A stretch of DNA of 64,000 bases from Salinimicrobium flavum (GTDB lineage Bacteria > Bacteroidota > Bacteroidia > Flavobacteriales > Flavobacteriaceae). Under the pieces are notes generated by a model. That model did not search any database and was not told the DNA's origin. It was given only the letters and a program-made list of their open reading frames with translations. The stretch lies in assembly GCF_042684505.1 (NCBI RefSeq), contig NZ_JBHULT010000006.1:372001-436000 (forward strand), read 5' to 3'. Made by a program: the position numbers and the translations under genes. How positions within the stretch are numbered: position 1 is the first letter of the stretch; each line of letters starts with the position of its first letter. Below are positions 27,571 through 36,246 of the stretch, in pieces.

Positions 27571-29001
27571 TTAGACTATTTCTGAAACCCTTAAAGTGTT
27601 TACCATCCCTTTTTCACTAATTGGCATTGCGGCAAGATTGATAATGAAATCCCCCAGTTCTGCATAATTAGATTCATAAGCGATACGGTTCACGTCTTCA
27701 ATGGTCTCATCTGTACTCACCATTTTATCATAATAGAATGCCCGCACACCCCATAACAGACTCAGTTGGTTCACGATCCTTTTGTTGGAGGTAAATACCA
27801 GGATATGGGATTCAGGTCTCCAGGCAGAGATCTGGAAGGCGGTATAACCACTGTTGGTAAGGGTGCAAATAGCCTGTGCTTTGATCTCGTTGGCCATGTG
27901 AGCCGCGTGAAAACAAATCGCTTTAGTGATATAGCGTTTGGTCCTTACATGAGGCGGATCATGGGGTACTTTTATAAGTGGAGAATTCTCCACGCTAAAA
28001 ATTATCTGTGACATTTTTTCGATCACCTGCACTGGATAATTCCCTACCGAGGTTTCTCCACTTAACATTACCGCGTCTGCACCATCCATTACAGAATTGG
28101 CCACATCATTCACCTCTGCCCGTGTTGGGGTAAGGCTGGTGATCATGGTTTCCATCATTTGAGTCGCAATAATTACCGGGATTCTTGCTTTTTTGGCCTT
28201 TAACACCAGTTGCTTCTGAATAAGAGGCACCTCATGCGCAGGGATCTCAACGCCCAGGTCGCCCCGTGCTACCATCAATCCGTCACAATAAGCTACGATC
28301 TTATCTATATTTTCTACGCCTTCAGGCTTTTCGATCTTGGCAATGATGGGGATCTTGTGATCTGTATGTTCTTTGATGAGGTTTTGCAGCTCAATGAGGT
28401 CTTCGCTGTGGCGAACAAAAGACAGTGCGATCCAGTCAACTTCCTGACCTACTGCAAAAATGGCATCTTCTACATCTTTTTCGGTAAGGGCGGGTAATGA
28501 AATACTCGTATTCGGAAGGTTAACTCCCTTCTTGGATCTAAGGGGTCCTCCCTGAATAACCCTGGTTAAAACCTCATCTTCTCTGTTGGTTTCCACAACT
28601 TCAAAAATCAGTTTCCCGTCATCAAGAAGAATTCGTTCCCCTGGATTAACATCCTTTGGGAACTGGTCATAATTCATGAAGACCCTTTTTGCGGTACCTT
28701 CAAATTCCTGACCGGTAGCAAAGATAATTTCGTCCCCCGTTGAAACCACTACCTCTTCCTTCATCTTACCCACTCTTAGCTTGGGCCCTTGAAGGTCCCC
28801 CAGGATAGCTGCAGAAAAACCTTCTTCCTCATTCAGCTCCCGAATCATCTTGATACGTTCTCTTACATCATCATAGTTAGCATGAGAGAAGTTGATCCTG
28901 AAGACATTCACTCCCGCTTTCAACATATTTCTAAGTACATCCTTACTACTGGTGGCGGGGCCGAGAGTGGCTACTATTTTCGTTTTCTTTGTTTTCGGCA
29001 T
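27571..29001 (-). CDS. pyk: Pyruvate kinase
   Basis: The enzyme converts phosphoenolpyruvate and ADP to pyruvate and ATP. It opens with KTKIVATLGPATSS, contains the active-site signature IPIIAKIEKPEGVENIDKI with the catalytic Lys, and MVARGDLGVEIP for metal and substrate binding. The C-terminal allosteric domain is present, giving 476 residues, the usual length. Its ATG directly abuts the stop of the IPExxxVDY gene, so the two are co-transcribed in the conserved acpP-fabF-rnc-IPExxxVDY-pyk order. Confidence 0.97.
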   Translation of the reverse strand: MPKTKKTKIVATLGPATSSKDVLRNMLKAGVNVFRINFSHANYDDVRERIKMIRELNEEEGFSAAILGDLQGPKLRVGKMKEEVVVSTGDEIIFATGQEFEGTAKRVFMNYDQFPKDVNPGERILLDDGKLIFEVVETNREDEVLTRVIQGGPLRSKKGVNLPNTSISLPALTEKDVEDAIFAVGQEVDWIALSFVRHSEDLIELQNLIKEHTDHKIPIIAKIEKPEGVENIDKIVAYCDGLMVARGDLGVEIPAHEVPLIQKQLVLKAKKARIPVIIATQMMETMITSLTPTRAEVNDVANSVMDGADAVMLSGETSVGNYPVQVIEKMSQIIFSVENSPLIKVPHDPPHVRTKRYITKAICFHAAHMANEIKAQAICTLTNSGYTAFQISAWRPESHILVFTSNKRIVNQLSLLWGVRAFYYDKMVSTDETIEDVNRIAYESNYAELGDFIINLAAMPISEKGMVNTLRVSEIV

Positions 29002-29490
29002 CTAGTCAAAAATTAAATTTTCCTTTGATTTTATTTGATGAATATCTATAAAATATGCAGTGGATACCTGCGGGATCTCTTTGATCTTGTCCACAAGTAA
29101 TTTTTCTGAAACTTCATTTCCTTCTTCTTCTATTTTCAGAAAAAAATCCACCTGCCTGAACTCGGGTAAAAGATGAGTTTTCTTTACGGTCATTTCTGTC
29201 TCCCCGAAAAGGGAATTTTCGCCCGGTGTTGTTCTGTACTCTCCTTTGGAAAAATTGCTGACCAGGTAGAAGTTGCAATACTTCTGTTGATCTTCGAAGG
29301 TGTATAGGGCAAAAAGCACTCTGGAAGCCCTAATCTGAAAATCAATATCTCTGCGTGATCTGGACAGCCTTAGGTCTAAATGTTTATTTAAAAGGAAAGC
29401 CAGCTTGTATTCCTCTACAGAACAATGTATGGCTACAAGCTTGAAAGACTCGTCAATTACCTCATCTAAAACCAGTTTATGGGCCGGCAT
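29002..29490 (-). CDS. IPExxxVDY family protein
   Basis: This small protein is a Bacteroidetes-restricted family named after its motif, seen here as LLPEFRQVDFFL near residues 112-123. The protein is mixed alpha/beta with no membrane segment or catalytic signature. Its conserved position between rnc and pyk suggests a housekeeping role, but none has been demonstrated as far as I know. It abuts pyk with no gap, and a 111-bp gap separates it from rnc upstream. Confidence 0.88.
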   Translation of the reverse strand: MPAHKLVLDEVIDESFKLVAIHCSVEEYKLAFLLNKHLDLRLSRSRRDIDFQIRASRVLFALYTFEDQQKYCNFYLVSNFSKGEYRTTPGENSLFGETEMTVKKTHLLPEFRQVDFFLKIEEEGNEVSEKLLVDKIKEIPQVSTAYFIDIHQIKSKENLIFD

Positions 29491-29601
29491 ATCTTATTTT
29501 CATCGAAGGTTAAAGGTAAAAATTGTAAAGAAGATAATTAAGCTTTTGGGAATGAATCTTCAGAAGTTTCTACGAAAACGTTGTAGTTTCTGATTATTCT
29601 T

Positions 29602-30339
29602 CTAAACAAGATCGATCCTGTTTTGTAATGCGTAATAAGCCCTTTTTGATGCCTTTTCTTCTGCTTTTTTCTTGGAAGTTGCCCTGGCCTTTGCAACAAC
29701 CCGGTCTTCAATTCTAAGTTTGACCGCAAAATGTTTCAGCTCATCTATACCGGTATCCTCATAAACCTCAAAACTGAATTCCTTTTTCTCTTTTTGACAC
29801 CATTCGATCAAAAGCCCTTTATAACTTATCACCTGCCCTTCCAACTGTTCAATGTCTACATAAGGATCAATAACTCTTTCATAAATGAACTTTCTGCAGT
29901 AGCGATATCCCCGGTCCAGATAGATCGCCCCTATTAAAGCTTCAAAAAGGTTTCCGTGAATGTTGGTGCCAAATTGATCTGTGGAGATATTAGTCTGTAT
30001 GTACTTTATAAGATTAAGGTCTTTTCCAAGTTCATTCAGGTGCTTTCTGCTCACGATCTTTGACCGCATTTTGGTAAGATAACCTTCATTGCCCGAGGGA
30101 ACTTCCCTGAACAGATGAGATGCAATAACCGCACTTAGCATAGCGTCGCCCAGGAACTCCATGCGTTCAAAATTGATGGCATTACCCAGTTCGTCCTTTT
30201 TATTAAGGGAGCGGTGGGTGAAAGCCTTCTTGTAATAACCTATATTACGTGGTTTGAACCCCATGATCTTGGTGAGCTCCATAAAAAAATTCCCGCCTCT
30301 GAAAGAACGGGAATTTAATATGTTTCTAATAACACTCAT
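29602..30339 (-). CDS. rnc: Ribonuclease III
   Basis: The enzyme cleaves double-stranded RNA in rRNA and mRNA processing. The catalytic-domain signature ERMEFLGDAMLSAVIA carries the metal-binding Glu and Asp, and a second acidic cluster is in NLFEALIGAIYLDRGY. A C-terminal double-stranded-RNA-binding domain follows (about residues 170-240, ending ATSKKKAEEKASKRAYYAL). Length and start are normal. It starts 9 bp after fabF ends. Confidence 0.96.
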   Translation of the reverse strand: MSVIRNILNSRSFRGGNFFMELTKIMGFKPRNIGYYKKAFTHRSLNKKDELGNAINFERMEFLGDAMLSAVIASHLFREVPSGNEGYLTKMRSKIVSRKHLNELGKDLNLIKYIQTNISTDQFGTNIHGNLFEALIGAIYLDRGYRYCRKFIYERVIDPYVDIEQLEGQVISYKGLLIEWCQKEKKEFSFEVYEDTGIDELKHFAVKLRIEDRVVAKARATSKKKAEEKASKRAYYALQNRIDLV

Positions 30340-30348
30340 GGAAAGATC

Positions 30349-31602
30349 CTATTCCTCCAAATTCTTGAACAGTACGCAGGCGTTGTGTCCTCCAAATCCA
30401 AAGGTGTTGCTCATTGCGACCTTGACATCCCGATTTTGGGCCTTGTTCAGAGTCAGGTTTAATTCTGGGTCAATATTCTCGTCTGGTGTTTCATGGTTGA
30501 TGGTAGGTGGTACAATTCCATGCTTCATGGCAAGTATTGAGGCAATGGCCTCAATAGCTCCTGCAGCTCCCAGAAGGTGACCTGTCATTGATTTAGTCGA
30601 ATTGATGTTGATATTTTTCGCATGTTCCCCAAAAACCTTTTTAATAGCCTTCAGTTCGGCTACATCTCCTAACGGGGTAGAAGTACCATGGGTATTGATT
30701 GCATCAACATCCTCGGGCTTCATTCCGGCGTTTTTAAGACAATTCTCCATCACGGCAACCACACCTATTCCTTCAGGGTGAGGGGCTGTCATGTGATAAG
30801 CGTCTGAAGATAATCCTCCTCCAACAACTTCTGCATAGATCTTGGCACCACGTGCTTTTGCATGTTCATATTCTTCAAGAATAAGGGCTCCTGCTCCTTC
30901 TCCCAAAACAAATCCGTCGCGGGTAGCATCGAAAGGCCTTGAAGCGGTTTCGGGGCTCTCATTACGGGTAGAAAGGGCATGCATTGCATTAAAACCTCCC
31001 ATTCCTGCAGGGGCAACTGCTGCTTCAGATCCTCCCGTCACGATCACGTCACTTAATCCTAAGCGAATGGTGTTAAGGGAATCAATAATAGCATTGGCTG
31101 CCGATGCACAGGCGGAAACAGTGGTGTAGTTTGGACCCATGAAACCGTGGCGGATAGAAATATGCCCGGGGGCAATATCAGCGATCATCTTTGGGATAAA
31201 AAAAGGATTGAAACGAGGCGTTCCGTCTCCTTTTCCGAAAGCGAGGACCTCATCCTGGAAAGTTTCCAGACCTCCAATCCCTGCTCCCCAGATCACTCCA
31301 ACCCTAAGTTTATCAACAGAATCAAGATCAATCCCCGAGTCTTTAATAGCTTCATCTGAAGCTACAATGGCATACTGCGCGAATTTATCAAGTTTCCTGG
31401 CCTCTTTACGGTCAAAGAAGTCTTCAACCTTAAAGTCTTTGAGTTCACAAGCGAATTTAGTTTTGAACTTTTCAGTATCGAAATAAGTAATAGGTGCAGA
31501 CCCACTTTTACCGCTTTTTAAGCCTTCCCAATATTCTTCAATATTGTTTCCAATGGGGGTAAGTGCACCTAATCCAGTTACTACAACTCGCTTTAACTCC
31601 AT
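30349..31602 (-). CDS. fabF: Beta-ketoacyl-ACP synthase II
   Basis: This condensing enzyme elongates fatty acids. The nucleophile Cys165 is in TVSACASAANAI, and the two active-site histidines are in NTHGTSTPLGD and SMTGHLLGAAGAIEA, giving the Cys-His-His triad of the KAS I/II class. The length of 417 is normal. It follows acpP by 16 bp, the standard acpP-fabF arrangement, with rnc downstream. Confidence 0.97.
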   Translation of the reverse strand: MELKRVVVTGLGALTPIGNNIEEYWEGLKSGKSGSAPITYFDTEKFKTKFACELKDFKVEDFFDRKEARKLDKFAQYAIVASDEAIKDSGIDLDSVDKLRVGVIWGAGIGGLETFQDEVLAFGKGDGTPRFNPFFIPKMIADIAPGHISIRHGFMGPNYTTVSACASAANAIIDSLNTIRLGLSDVIVTGGSEAAVAPAGMGGFNAMHALSTRNESPETASRPFDATRDGFVLGEGAGALILEEYEHAKARGAKIYAEVVGGGLSSDAYHMTAPHPEGIGVVAVMENCLKNAGMKPEDVDAINTHGTSTPLGDVAELKAIKKVFGEHAKNININSTKSMTGHLLGAAGAIEAIASILAMKHGIVPPTINHETPDENIDPELNLTLNKAQNRDVKVAMSNTFGFGGHNACVLFKNLEE

Positions 31603-31618
31603 AAGGGTCTTTTACTTT

Positions 31619-31855
31619 TTATTTCTTTGCGTCTTCAATGTAGGAAATTGCCTGACCAACAGTAGCAATATTCTCTGCCTGATCGTCTGGGATTTGAATG
31701 TCGAATTCTTTTTCAAATTCCATGATCAATTCTACTGTGTCTAATGAATCAGCGCCCAAGTCGTTGGTGAAGCTAGCTTCGTTTACTACTTCGTTCTCGT
31801 CAACGCCTAATTTGTCAACGATAATCGCTTTTACTCGTGATGCAATGTCTGACAT
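31619..31855 (-). CDS. acpP: Acyl carrier protein
   Basis: This is a 78-residue acidic four-helix protein with the phosphopantetheine attachment serine (Ser37) in LGADSLDTVEL. I start it at 31855 (MSDIASRVKAI), where acyl carrier proteins normally begin. A longer reading from 31888 adds eleven unrelated residues and would use the sequence of a promoter element. It is the first gene of the acpP-fabF-rnc cluster and is divergent from purN. Confidence 0.96.
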   Translation of the reverse strand: MSDIASRVKAIIVDKLGVDENEVVNEASFTNDLGADSLDTVELIMEFEKEFDIQIPDDQAENIATVGQAISYIEDAKK

Positions 31856-31885
31856 AACTTGTGTTTTTAATTTTAAATTAAGTGG

Positions 31886-31893
31886 CAAAAATA
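31886..31893 (-). promoter_or_regulatory. -7 element of the acpP operon promoter
   Basis: On the minus strand this reads TATTTTTG, a match to TAnnTTTG, about 30 bp before the acpP ATG. It supports the shorter acpP start, because the longer frame would begin almost at the transcription start. Confidence 0.55.
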
Positions 31894-32003
31894 AAAAACT
31901 TTATTTTAAAACCTGTTTTTACTTTAAAAATGTGACGGGAAATTACGTAATTTTCAGGTAAAGCAATTATTTTTACCTCCTAATAATTGTTAAGACTTCA
32001 CTA

Positions 32004-32606
32004 TTGCTGAGCTCCGGAAAAATACCAAAAAAGAAAATCGTCATCTTCGCTTCCGGAAACGGGTCGAATGCTGAAAACATAATCAGGTACTTTAATAAAA
32101 CCGATAATGCAGAAGTATTGGCGGTTTTTTCAAACAAAAGATCAGCCAAAGTATTAAAAAGGGCACACGAACTGAAGGTCAAGGCCCTGCATTTTGACCG
32201 GGAAGCGCTTTATGAAACAAACGAGGTGCTCAACGTGCTGAAAGATCTTGAACCCGATCTCATAGTTCTGGCAGGTTTCTTATGGGTTTTTCCCGCCAAG
32301 ATCCTCAAAAATTTCCCGAACCGGGTGATCAACCTTCATCCGGCACTGCTTCCGAAGTTTGGAGGCAAGGGAATGTATGGCATGAACGTCCATCGGGCTG
32401 TCATAGAACAAAAAGAACTGGAAACAGGTATCAGTATTCATTATGTGAATGAGAAATACGACGAGGGTGAAATAATATTTCAGGCCACCACCCCCGTCAA
32501 ACCAGGAGATTCTGCCGAAGATATTGCTGAAAAGATACATGAGCTGGAATACGAACATTTTCCGCAGGTGATCGAAAAATTATTATTCCCTTCAAAAAAT
32601 GACTAA
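32004..32606 (+). CDS. purN: Phosphoribosylglycinamide formyltransferase
   Basis: PurN transfers a formyl group from 10-formyltetrahydrofolate to GAR in purine synthesis. Motifs are KKIVIFASGNGSNAENII at the N-terminus, LVIL-type AGFLWVFPAKILKNFPNRVINLHPALLPKFGGKGMYG with the catalytic His, and HYVNEKYDEGEII with the catalytic Asp. The frame has no ATG before the first conserved strand. The best start is the TTG at 32004, giving 200 residues. The gene overlaps rnhA by 8 bp. Confidence 0.93.
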   Translation: MLSSGKIPKKKIVIFASGNGSNAENIIRYFNKTDNAEVLAVFSNKRSAKVLKRAHELKVKALHFDREALYETNEVLNVLKDLEPDLIVLAGFLWVFPAKILKNFPNRVINLHPALLPKFGGKGMYGMNVHRAVIEQKELETGISIHYVNEKYDEGEIIFQATTPVKPGDSAEDIAEKIHELEYEHFPQVIEKLLFPSKND

Positions 32607-33081
32607 ACCACAGGTACATATCTTCACAGACGGAGCAGCAAGAGGAAACCCCGGTCCCGGTGGCTACGGAATAGTGATGGAATGGGTGGGGAAACCTTAC
32701 CGGAAAGAATTTTCCAAAGGTTACAAACACACTACCAATAACCGTATGGAACTGCTGGCAGTGATCGAGGCTCTAAAAAAGCTCAAAAATCCCGAAACTA
32801 CTGCCGTAGTATTCACAGATTCCAAATATGTGGCAGACGCAGTCGAAAAAGGCTGGGTATTCAATTGGGAGAAAAAAGGATTTAAGGACCGAAAAAATGT
32901 AGACCTCTGGATCGAATTCCTGAAAGAATACCGAAAGCATAAAGTGAAGTTCAAATGGATAAGGGGACACAATGACCACCCCCAGAATGAGCGTTGCGAC
33001 CAGCTGGCGGTAGAAGCCTCCAAAGCATCCCGTCTGCTAATTGATTCAGGTTTTGAAGGAGCATCGAACGGTCTTTTTTAA
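32599..33081 (+). CDS. rnhA: Ribonuclease HI
   Basis: The enzyme degrades RNA in RNA-DNA hybrids. All four catalytic acids are visible: Asp in FTDGAARGNPGPGG, Glu in NNRMELLAVIEAL, Asp in FTDSKYV, and Asp in NERCDQLAVEA, with the flexible-loop His in RGHNDHPQNE. The length of 160 is normal. Its ATG lies inside the end of purN, so translation is probably coupled. Confidence 0.96.
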   Translation: MTKPQVHIFTDGAARGNPGPGGYGIVMEWVGKPYRKEFSKGYKHTTNNRMELLAVIEALKKLKNPETTAVVFTDSKYVADAVEKGWVFNWEKKGFKDRKNVDLWIEFLKEYRKHKVKFKWIRGHNDHPQNERCDQLAVEASKASRLLIDSGFEGASNGLF

Positions 33082-33128
33082 GTACCTTTTTTTGCTGCGC
33101 ATCCTTTATGGCTTGAAAAACAAAAACG

Positions 33129-33136
33129 TATATTTG
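33129..33136 (+). promoter_or_regulatory. -7 element upstream of the PfkB kinase gene
   Basis: TATATTTG matches TAnnTTTG and lies 22 bp before the ATG. No good TTTG is placed at -33. Confidence 0.5.
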
Positions 33137-33158
33137 CACCTCATTCTTAAAAAATTCT

Positions 33159-34082
33159 ATGAGTAAGTTATTAATAGTGGGTACAGTAGCTTTTGACGCC
33201 ATTGAAACCCCTTTTGGTAAAACAGATAAGATACTTGGTGGTGCAGCAACCTACATAGGCCTTTCTGCAGCACAATTTGATATAGACAGCGCCATCGTTT
33301 CTGTAGTGGGAGAAGACTTTCCACAGGAGTACCTGGATCTGTTAAAAGAACGAAATATAGATATCACCGGGACCGAGATAGTAAAAGGTGGAAAAACCTT
33401 CTTTTGGAGTGGGAAATATCACAATGACCTTAACTCCAGAGATACTTTGGACACCCAGCTTAATGTGCTGGCAAACTTCCAACCGGTCGTTCCCGAGGAT
33501 TTCAAGTCACCCGATATAGTAATGCTTGGCAACCTGCATCCGCTGGTTCAGCTTAGTGTGCTGGAGCAACTGGAGCGCCCAAAACTGGTGGTGCTTGACA
33601 CCATGAACTTCTGGATGGACAATACATGGGATGATCTCATGACGGTCATAGGTAAAGTTGACGCTCTTACTATTAATGATGAAGAAGCCAGACAGCTTAC
33701 AGACGAATATTCTTTAGTGAAAGCAGCCCGTAAGATCGCAGAAATGGGTCCTAAATATGTAGTTATTAAGAAAGGGGAACACGGAGCCCTATTATTCCAT
33801 GACGAACAGATCTTTTTTGCACCGGCCTTACCGCTTGAGGAAGTTTTTGACCCAACGGGAGCAGGGGACACTTTTGCCGGAGGTTTTACCGGATATCTGG
33901 CCCACACCGGCGACATCTCTTTTAAAAATATGAAGAATGCCGTAATTTACGGTTCCAACCTCGCATCCTTCTGCGTCGAAAAATTCGGAACAGAACGAAT
34001 GCAAGATCTAAAGAAAGAAGAAGTGCATCAACGGCTGGAAGAGTTTAAGGCTTTAACCCAGTTCCAGATCAATTTAACCTGA
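33159..34082 (+). CDS. PfkB family carbohydrate/nucleoside kinase
   Basis: The ribokinase-fold signature is complete: a GGAATYIGLSAAQF substrate motif near the N-terminus and the C-terminal DPTGAGDTFAGGFTGYLA, containing the anion hole and catalytic Asp. The length of 307 is normal. Family members phosphorylate sugars or nucleosides, and this form resembles proteins annotated as adenosine or sugar kinases in Bacteroidetes. The substrate is not certain. Its position between purN/rnhA and an amidophosphoribosyltransferase gene hints at nucleoside metabolism. Confidence 0.92.
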   Translation: MSKLLIVGTVAFDAIETPFGKTDKILGGAATYIGLSAAQFDIDSAIVSVVGEDFPQEYLDLLKERNIDITGTEIVKGGKTFFWSGKYHNDLNSRDTLDTQLNVLANFQPVVPEDFKSPDIVMLGNLHPLVQLSVLEQLERPKLVVLDTMNFWMDNTWDDLMTVIGKVDALTINDEEARQLTDEYSLVKAARKIAEMGPKYVVIKKGEHGALLFHDEQIFFAPALPLEEVFDPTGAGDTFAGGFTGYLAHTGDISFKNMKNAVIYGSNLASFCVEKFGTERMQDLKKEEVHQRLEEFKALTQFQINLT

Positions 34083-34091
34083 TAATATAAC

Positions 34092-34117
34092 GCCCTGTAA
34101 TTTCAGGGCTTTTTTTG
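34092..34117 (+). terminator. Rho-independent terminator after the PfkB gene
   Basis: GCCCTG (34092-34097) pairs with CAGGGC (34104-34109) and is followed by eight T residues. Confidence 0.9.
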
Positions 34118-34162
34118 TGACTAATTTTTTTCACGGGAGATCCCAACTTAAGGAAGTTTTTT

Positions 34163-36061
34163 ATGAGTGACGCTTTAAAACATGAATGTGGAATTGCCCA
34201 GATAAGGCTGCTGAAACCTCTCGAATACTATAAAGAGAAATATGGCACTGCTTTTTACGGGGTGAACAAGATGTACCTGATGATGGAGAAACAGCACAAC
34301 CGCGGCCAGGACGGCGCCGGTTTTGCCAGTATAAAGCTCAATACTCAGCCCGGAGACCGCTACATTAGCAGAATACGCTCCAATGCCGCTCAACCTATTC
34401 AGGATATTTTTGACCAGATCAACCAACGCATAAATAACGCGATAAAGGAGAACCCTGACTATGCCGATGATGTGGCCCTTCAGAAAAAACATATCCCCTA
34501 CATTGGGGAACTCTTCCTGGGGCATGTTAGATATGGAACCTTCGGAAAAAATGACGTGGAAAGCGTTCATCCGTTCCTGCGGCAAAATAACTGGATGCAC
34601 AGAAATTTAATAGTTGCAGGAAACTTCAACATGACCAATGTTCATCAGCTTTTCAATAATCTTGTGGAGCTAGGCCAGCACCCCAAAGAAAAAGCTGATA
34701 CCGTTACAGTTATGGAGAAGATTGGTCACTTCCTGGATGATGAAGTGCGCAAATTGTACAAAAAATTAAAGAAAGAAGGCTACAGCAAAGTTGAAGCCTC
34801 TCCAATTATTGCCGAACAACTTAACATAACCAAGATCCTGAGAAAATCTTCCAAGAACTGGGATGGAGGTTATGCTATGGCAGGTTTACTGGGTCACGGG
34901 GATTCTTTTGTACTTCGTGATCCTGCGGGGATCAGACCGGCGTATTATTACCAGGATGAGGAAGTGGTTGTAGTTGCTTCGGAAAGGCCTGTAATTCAAA
35001 CAGTATTCAACGTCGATTTTGAGAACGTTAAAGAATTACCACCGGGTCATGCCATTATCACCAAAAAAAGCGGTGAGGTACGCATCAAACAGATCCTGGA
35101 ACCGCTCGAAAGAAAAGCTTGTTCATTTGAGCGAATTTATTTTTCCCGCGGAAGTGATGCCGAAATATATAACGAGCGAAAAATGCTGGGAAAACTGCTG
35201 ATGCCTGAGGTGCTGAAGGCAATAGATCATGACACGGTCAATACAGTTTTCTCATTTATTCCCAATACCGCTGAAACCTCTTTCTACGGAATGGTAGAAG
35301 CAGCGCAGGATGAGCTGAACAAACAAAAGAACGAGGCTATTCTTTCTGAAAGAGAAACTCTTACAGATGCACGCCTTGAGGAGATCCTTGCCCACCGGTT
35401 GAGGACAGAAAAGATCGCCATCAAAGATGCCAAACTACGTACTTTTATCACCGAGGACAGTAGTCGGGATGACCTTGTAGCCCACGTTTACGATGTCACT
35501 TACGGAGTGGTTAAGCCCGAAGATAATCTGGTTATCATTGATGACAGTATCGTACGCGGTACTACCTTAAAGAAAAGTATCATTAAGATGATGGACCGTC
35601 TTAATCCTAAAAAGATAATTGTGGTCTCCTCTGCCCCGCAGATCCGCTATCCAGACTGTTACGGGATAGATATGGCAAGGCTCGAGAACCTGGTAGCTTT
35701 CCAGGCTGCTCTTGAGTTACTGAAAGAGACCGGAAAATATGATATCGTTGAGGAGGTTTATGAAAAATGCAGAAAACAGGTCGATCTTGAAGACAGTGAA
35801 GTCCGCAATTTTGTGAAAGAGATCTATGATCCTTTTACAAATGAGGAGATCTCAGATAAGATCTCAGAGCTCTTAAGCGAAGAGAGCGTTAAAGCTGAAG
35901 TAAAGATCATTTATCAAACCGTGGAAAACCTTCACCAGGCTTGTCCTCTCAATCTGGGCGACTGGTATTTTACGGGTAATTATCCCACCCACGGAGGTAA
36001 CAGGGTGGTTAACAGGGCATTTATGAACTTTTACGAAGGAAATACAGACCGCGCCTATTGA
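34163..36061 (+). CDS. Amidophosphoribosyltransferase-type class II glutamine amidotransferase, long Bacteroidetes form
   Basis: The N-terminal glutaminase domain starts HECGIA, with Cys9 as the likely nucleophile, and contains HNRGQDGAGFAS, GHVRYGTFG and the NFNMTN region. The C-terminal half has the phosphoribosyltransferase PRPP loop VIIDDSIVRGTTL. At 632 residues it is over 100 longer than PurF of proteobacteria and carries extra helical inserts, for example around residues 225-260. Flavobacteria often have both this form and a standard PurF, so whether this one makes phosphoribosylamine in vivo is uncertain. The putative small RNA follows it. Confidence 0.9.
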   Translation: MSDALKHECGIAQIRLLKPLEYYKEKYGTAFYGVNKMYLMMEKQHNRGQDGAGFASIKLNTQPGDRYISRIRSNAAQPIQDIFDQINQRINNAIKENPDYADDVALQKKHIPYIGELFLGHVRYGTFGKNDVESVHPFLRQNNWMHRNLIVAGNFNMTNVHQLFNNLVELGQHPKEKADTVTVMEKIGHFLDDEVRKLYKKLKKEGYSKVEASPIIAEQLNITKILRKSSKNWDGGYAMAGLLGHGDSFVLRDPAGIRPAYYYQDEEVVVVASERPVIQTVFNVDFENVKELPPGHAIITKKSGEVRIKQILEPLERKACSFERIYFSRGSDAEIYNERKMLGKLLMPEVLKAIDHDTVNTVFSFIPNTAETSFYGMVEAAQDELNKQKNEAILSERETLTDARLEEILAHRLRTEKIAIKDAKLRTFITEDSSRDDLVAHVYDVTYGVVKPEDNLVIIDDSIVRGTTLKKSIIKMMDRLNPKKIIVVSSAPQIRYPDCYGIDMARLENLVAFQAALELLKETGKYDIVEEVYEKCRKQVDLEDSEVRNFVKEIYDPFTNEEISDKISELLSEESVKAEVKIIYQTVENLHQACPLNLGDWYFTGNYPTHGGNRVVNRAFMNFYEGNTDRAY

Positions 36062-36084
36062 TATAACACTGATTTTCTGACAGT

Positions 36085-36092
36085 TATATTTG
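36085..36092 (+). promoter_or_regulatory. -7 element of the first small-RNA locus
   Basis: TATATTTG matches TAnnTTTG and is placed 24 bp after the stop codon of the amidotransferase gene. The transcript would run about 150 bp to a strong terminator. A TTG at 36058-36060 is a slightly distant -33 candidate. Confidence 0.5.
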
Positions 36093-36096
36093 GCTG

Positions 36097-36246
36097 CGTG
36101 TATTATAACTAATATTTAGGTAGTTCATCTAAAAATATCGTAGAAGACACACAATATGTCTTATCTTAGCAGAGCCATAACATAAGTAGGTTAAGTTCAT
36201 GGTAGATTTGGGGCAAAAAAGGTGGAGCTATCCACCTTTTTTATTT
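36097..36246 (+). ncRNA. Putative small RNA, copy 1 of a duplicated element
   Basis: The intergenic region carries a sequence nearly identical to one at 54.3-54.5 kb on the other strand. The core at 36162-36226 is identical in both except for one extra A in a poly-A run. Shorter conserved blocks upstream are AACTAAT (36107-36113) and GTAGTTCATCTAAAAA (36120-36135, one substitution). The core can form a hairpin CCATAAC / GTTCATGG with a bulged C and ends in the terminator GGTGGA-GCTA-TCCACC plus T-run. No reading frame of note is shared. No plus-strand gene follows, so it cannot be a leader. The exact 5' end is inferred. The remaining 198 bp to lpxH contain an open tail discussed in the findings. 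Confidence 0.65.
36215..36244 (+). terminator. Terminator of small-RNA copy 1
   Basis: AAAAAAGGTGGA pairs with TCCACCTTTTTT around the loop GCTA. The stem is the same in the second copy, while the loop there is TCTT. Confidence 0.9.

Noticed and set aside
31856..31888. Longer acpP start at 31888
   Set aside because: The extra eleven residues are not typical of acyl carrier proteins, and the -7 promoter element lies at that position.
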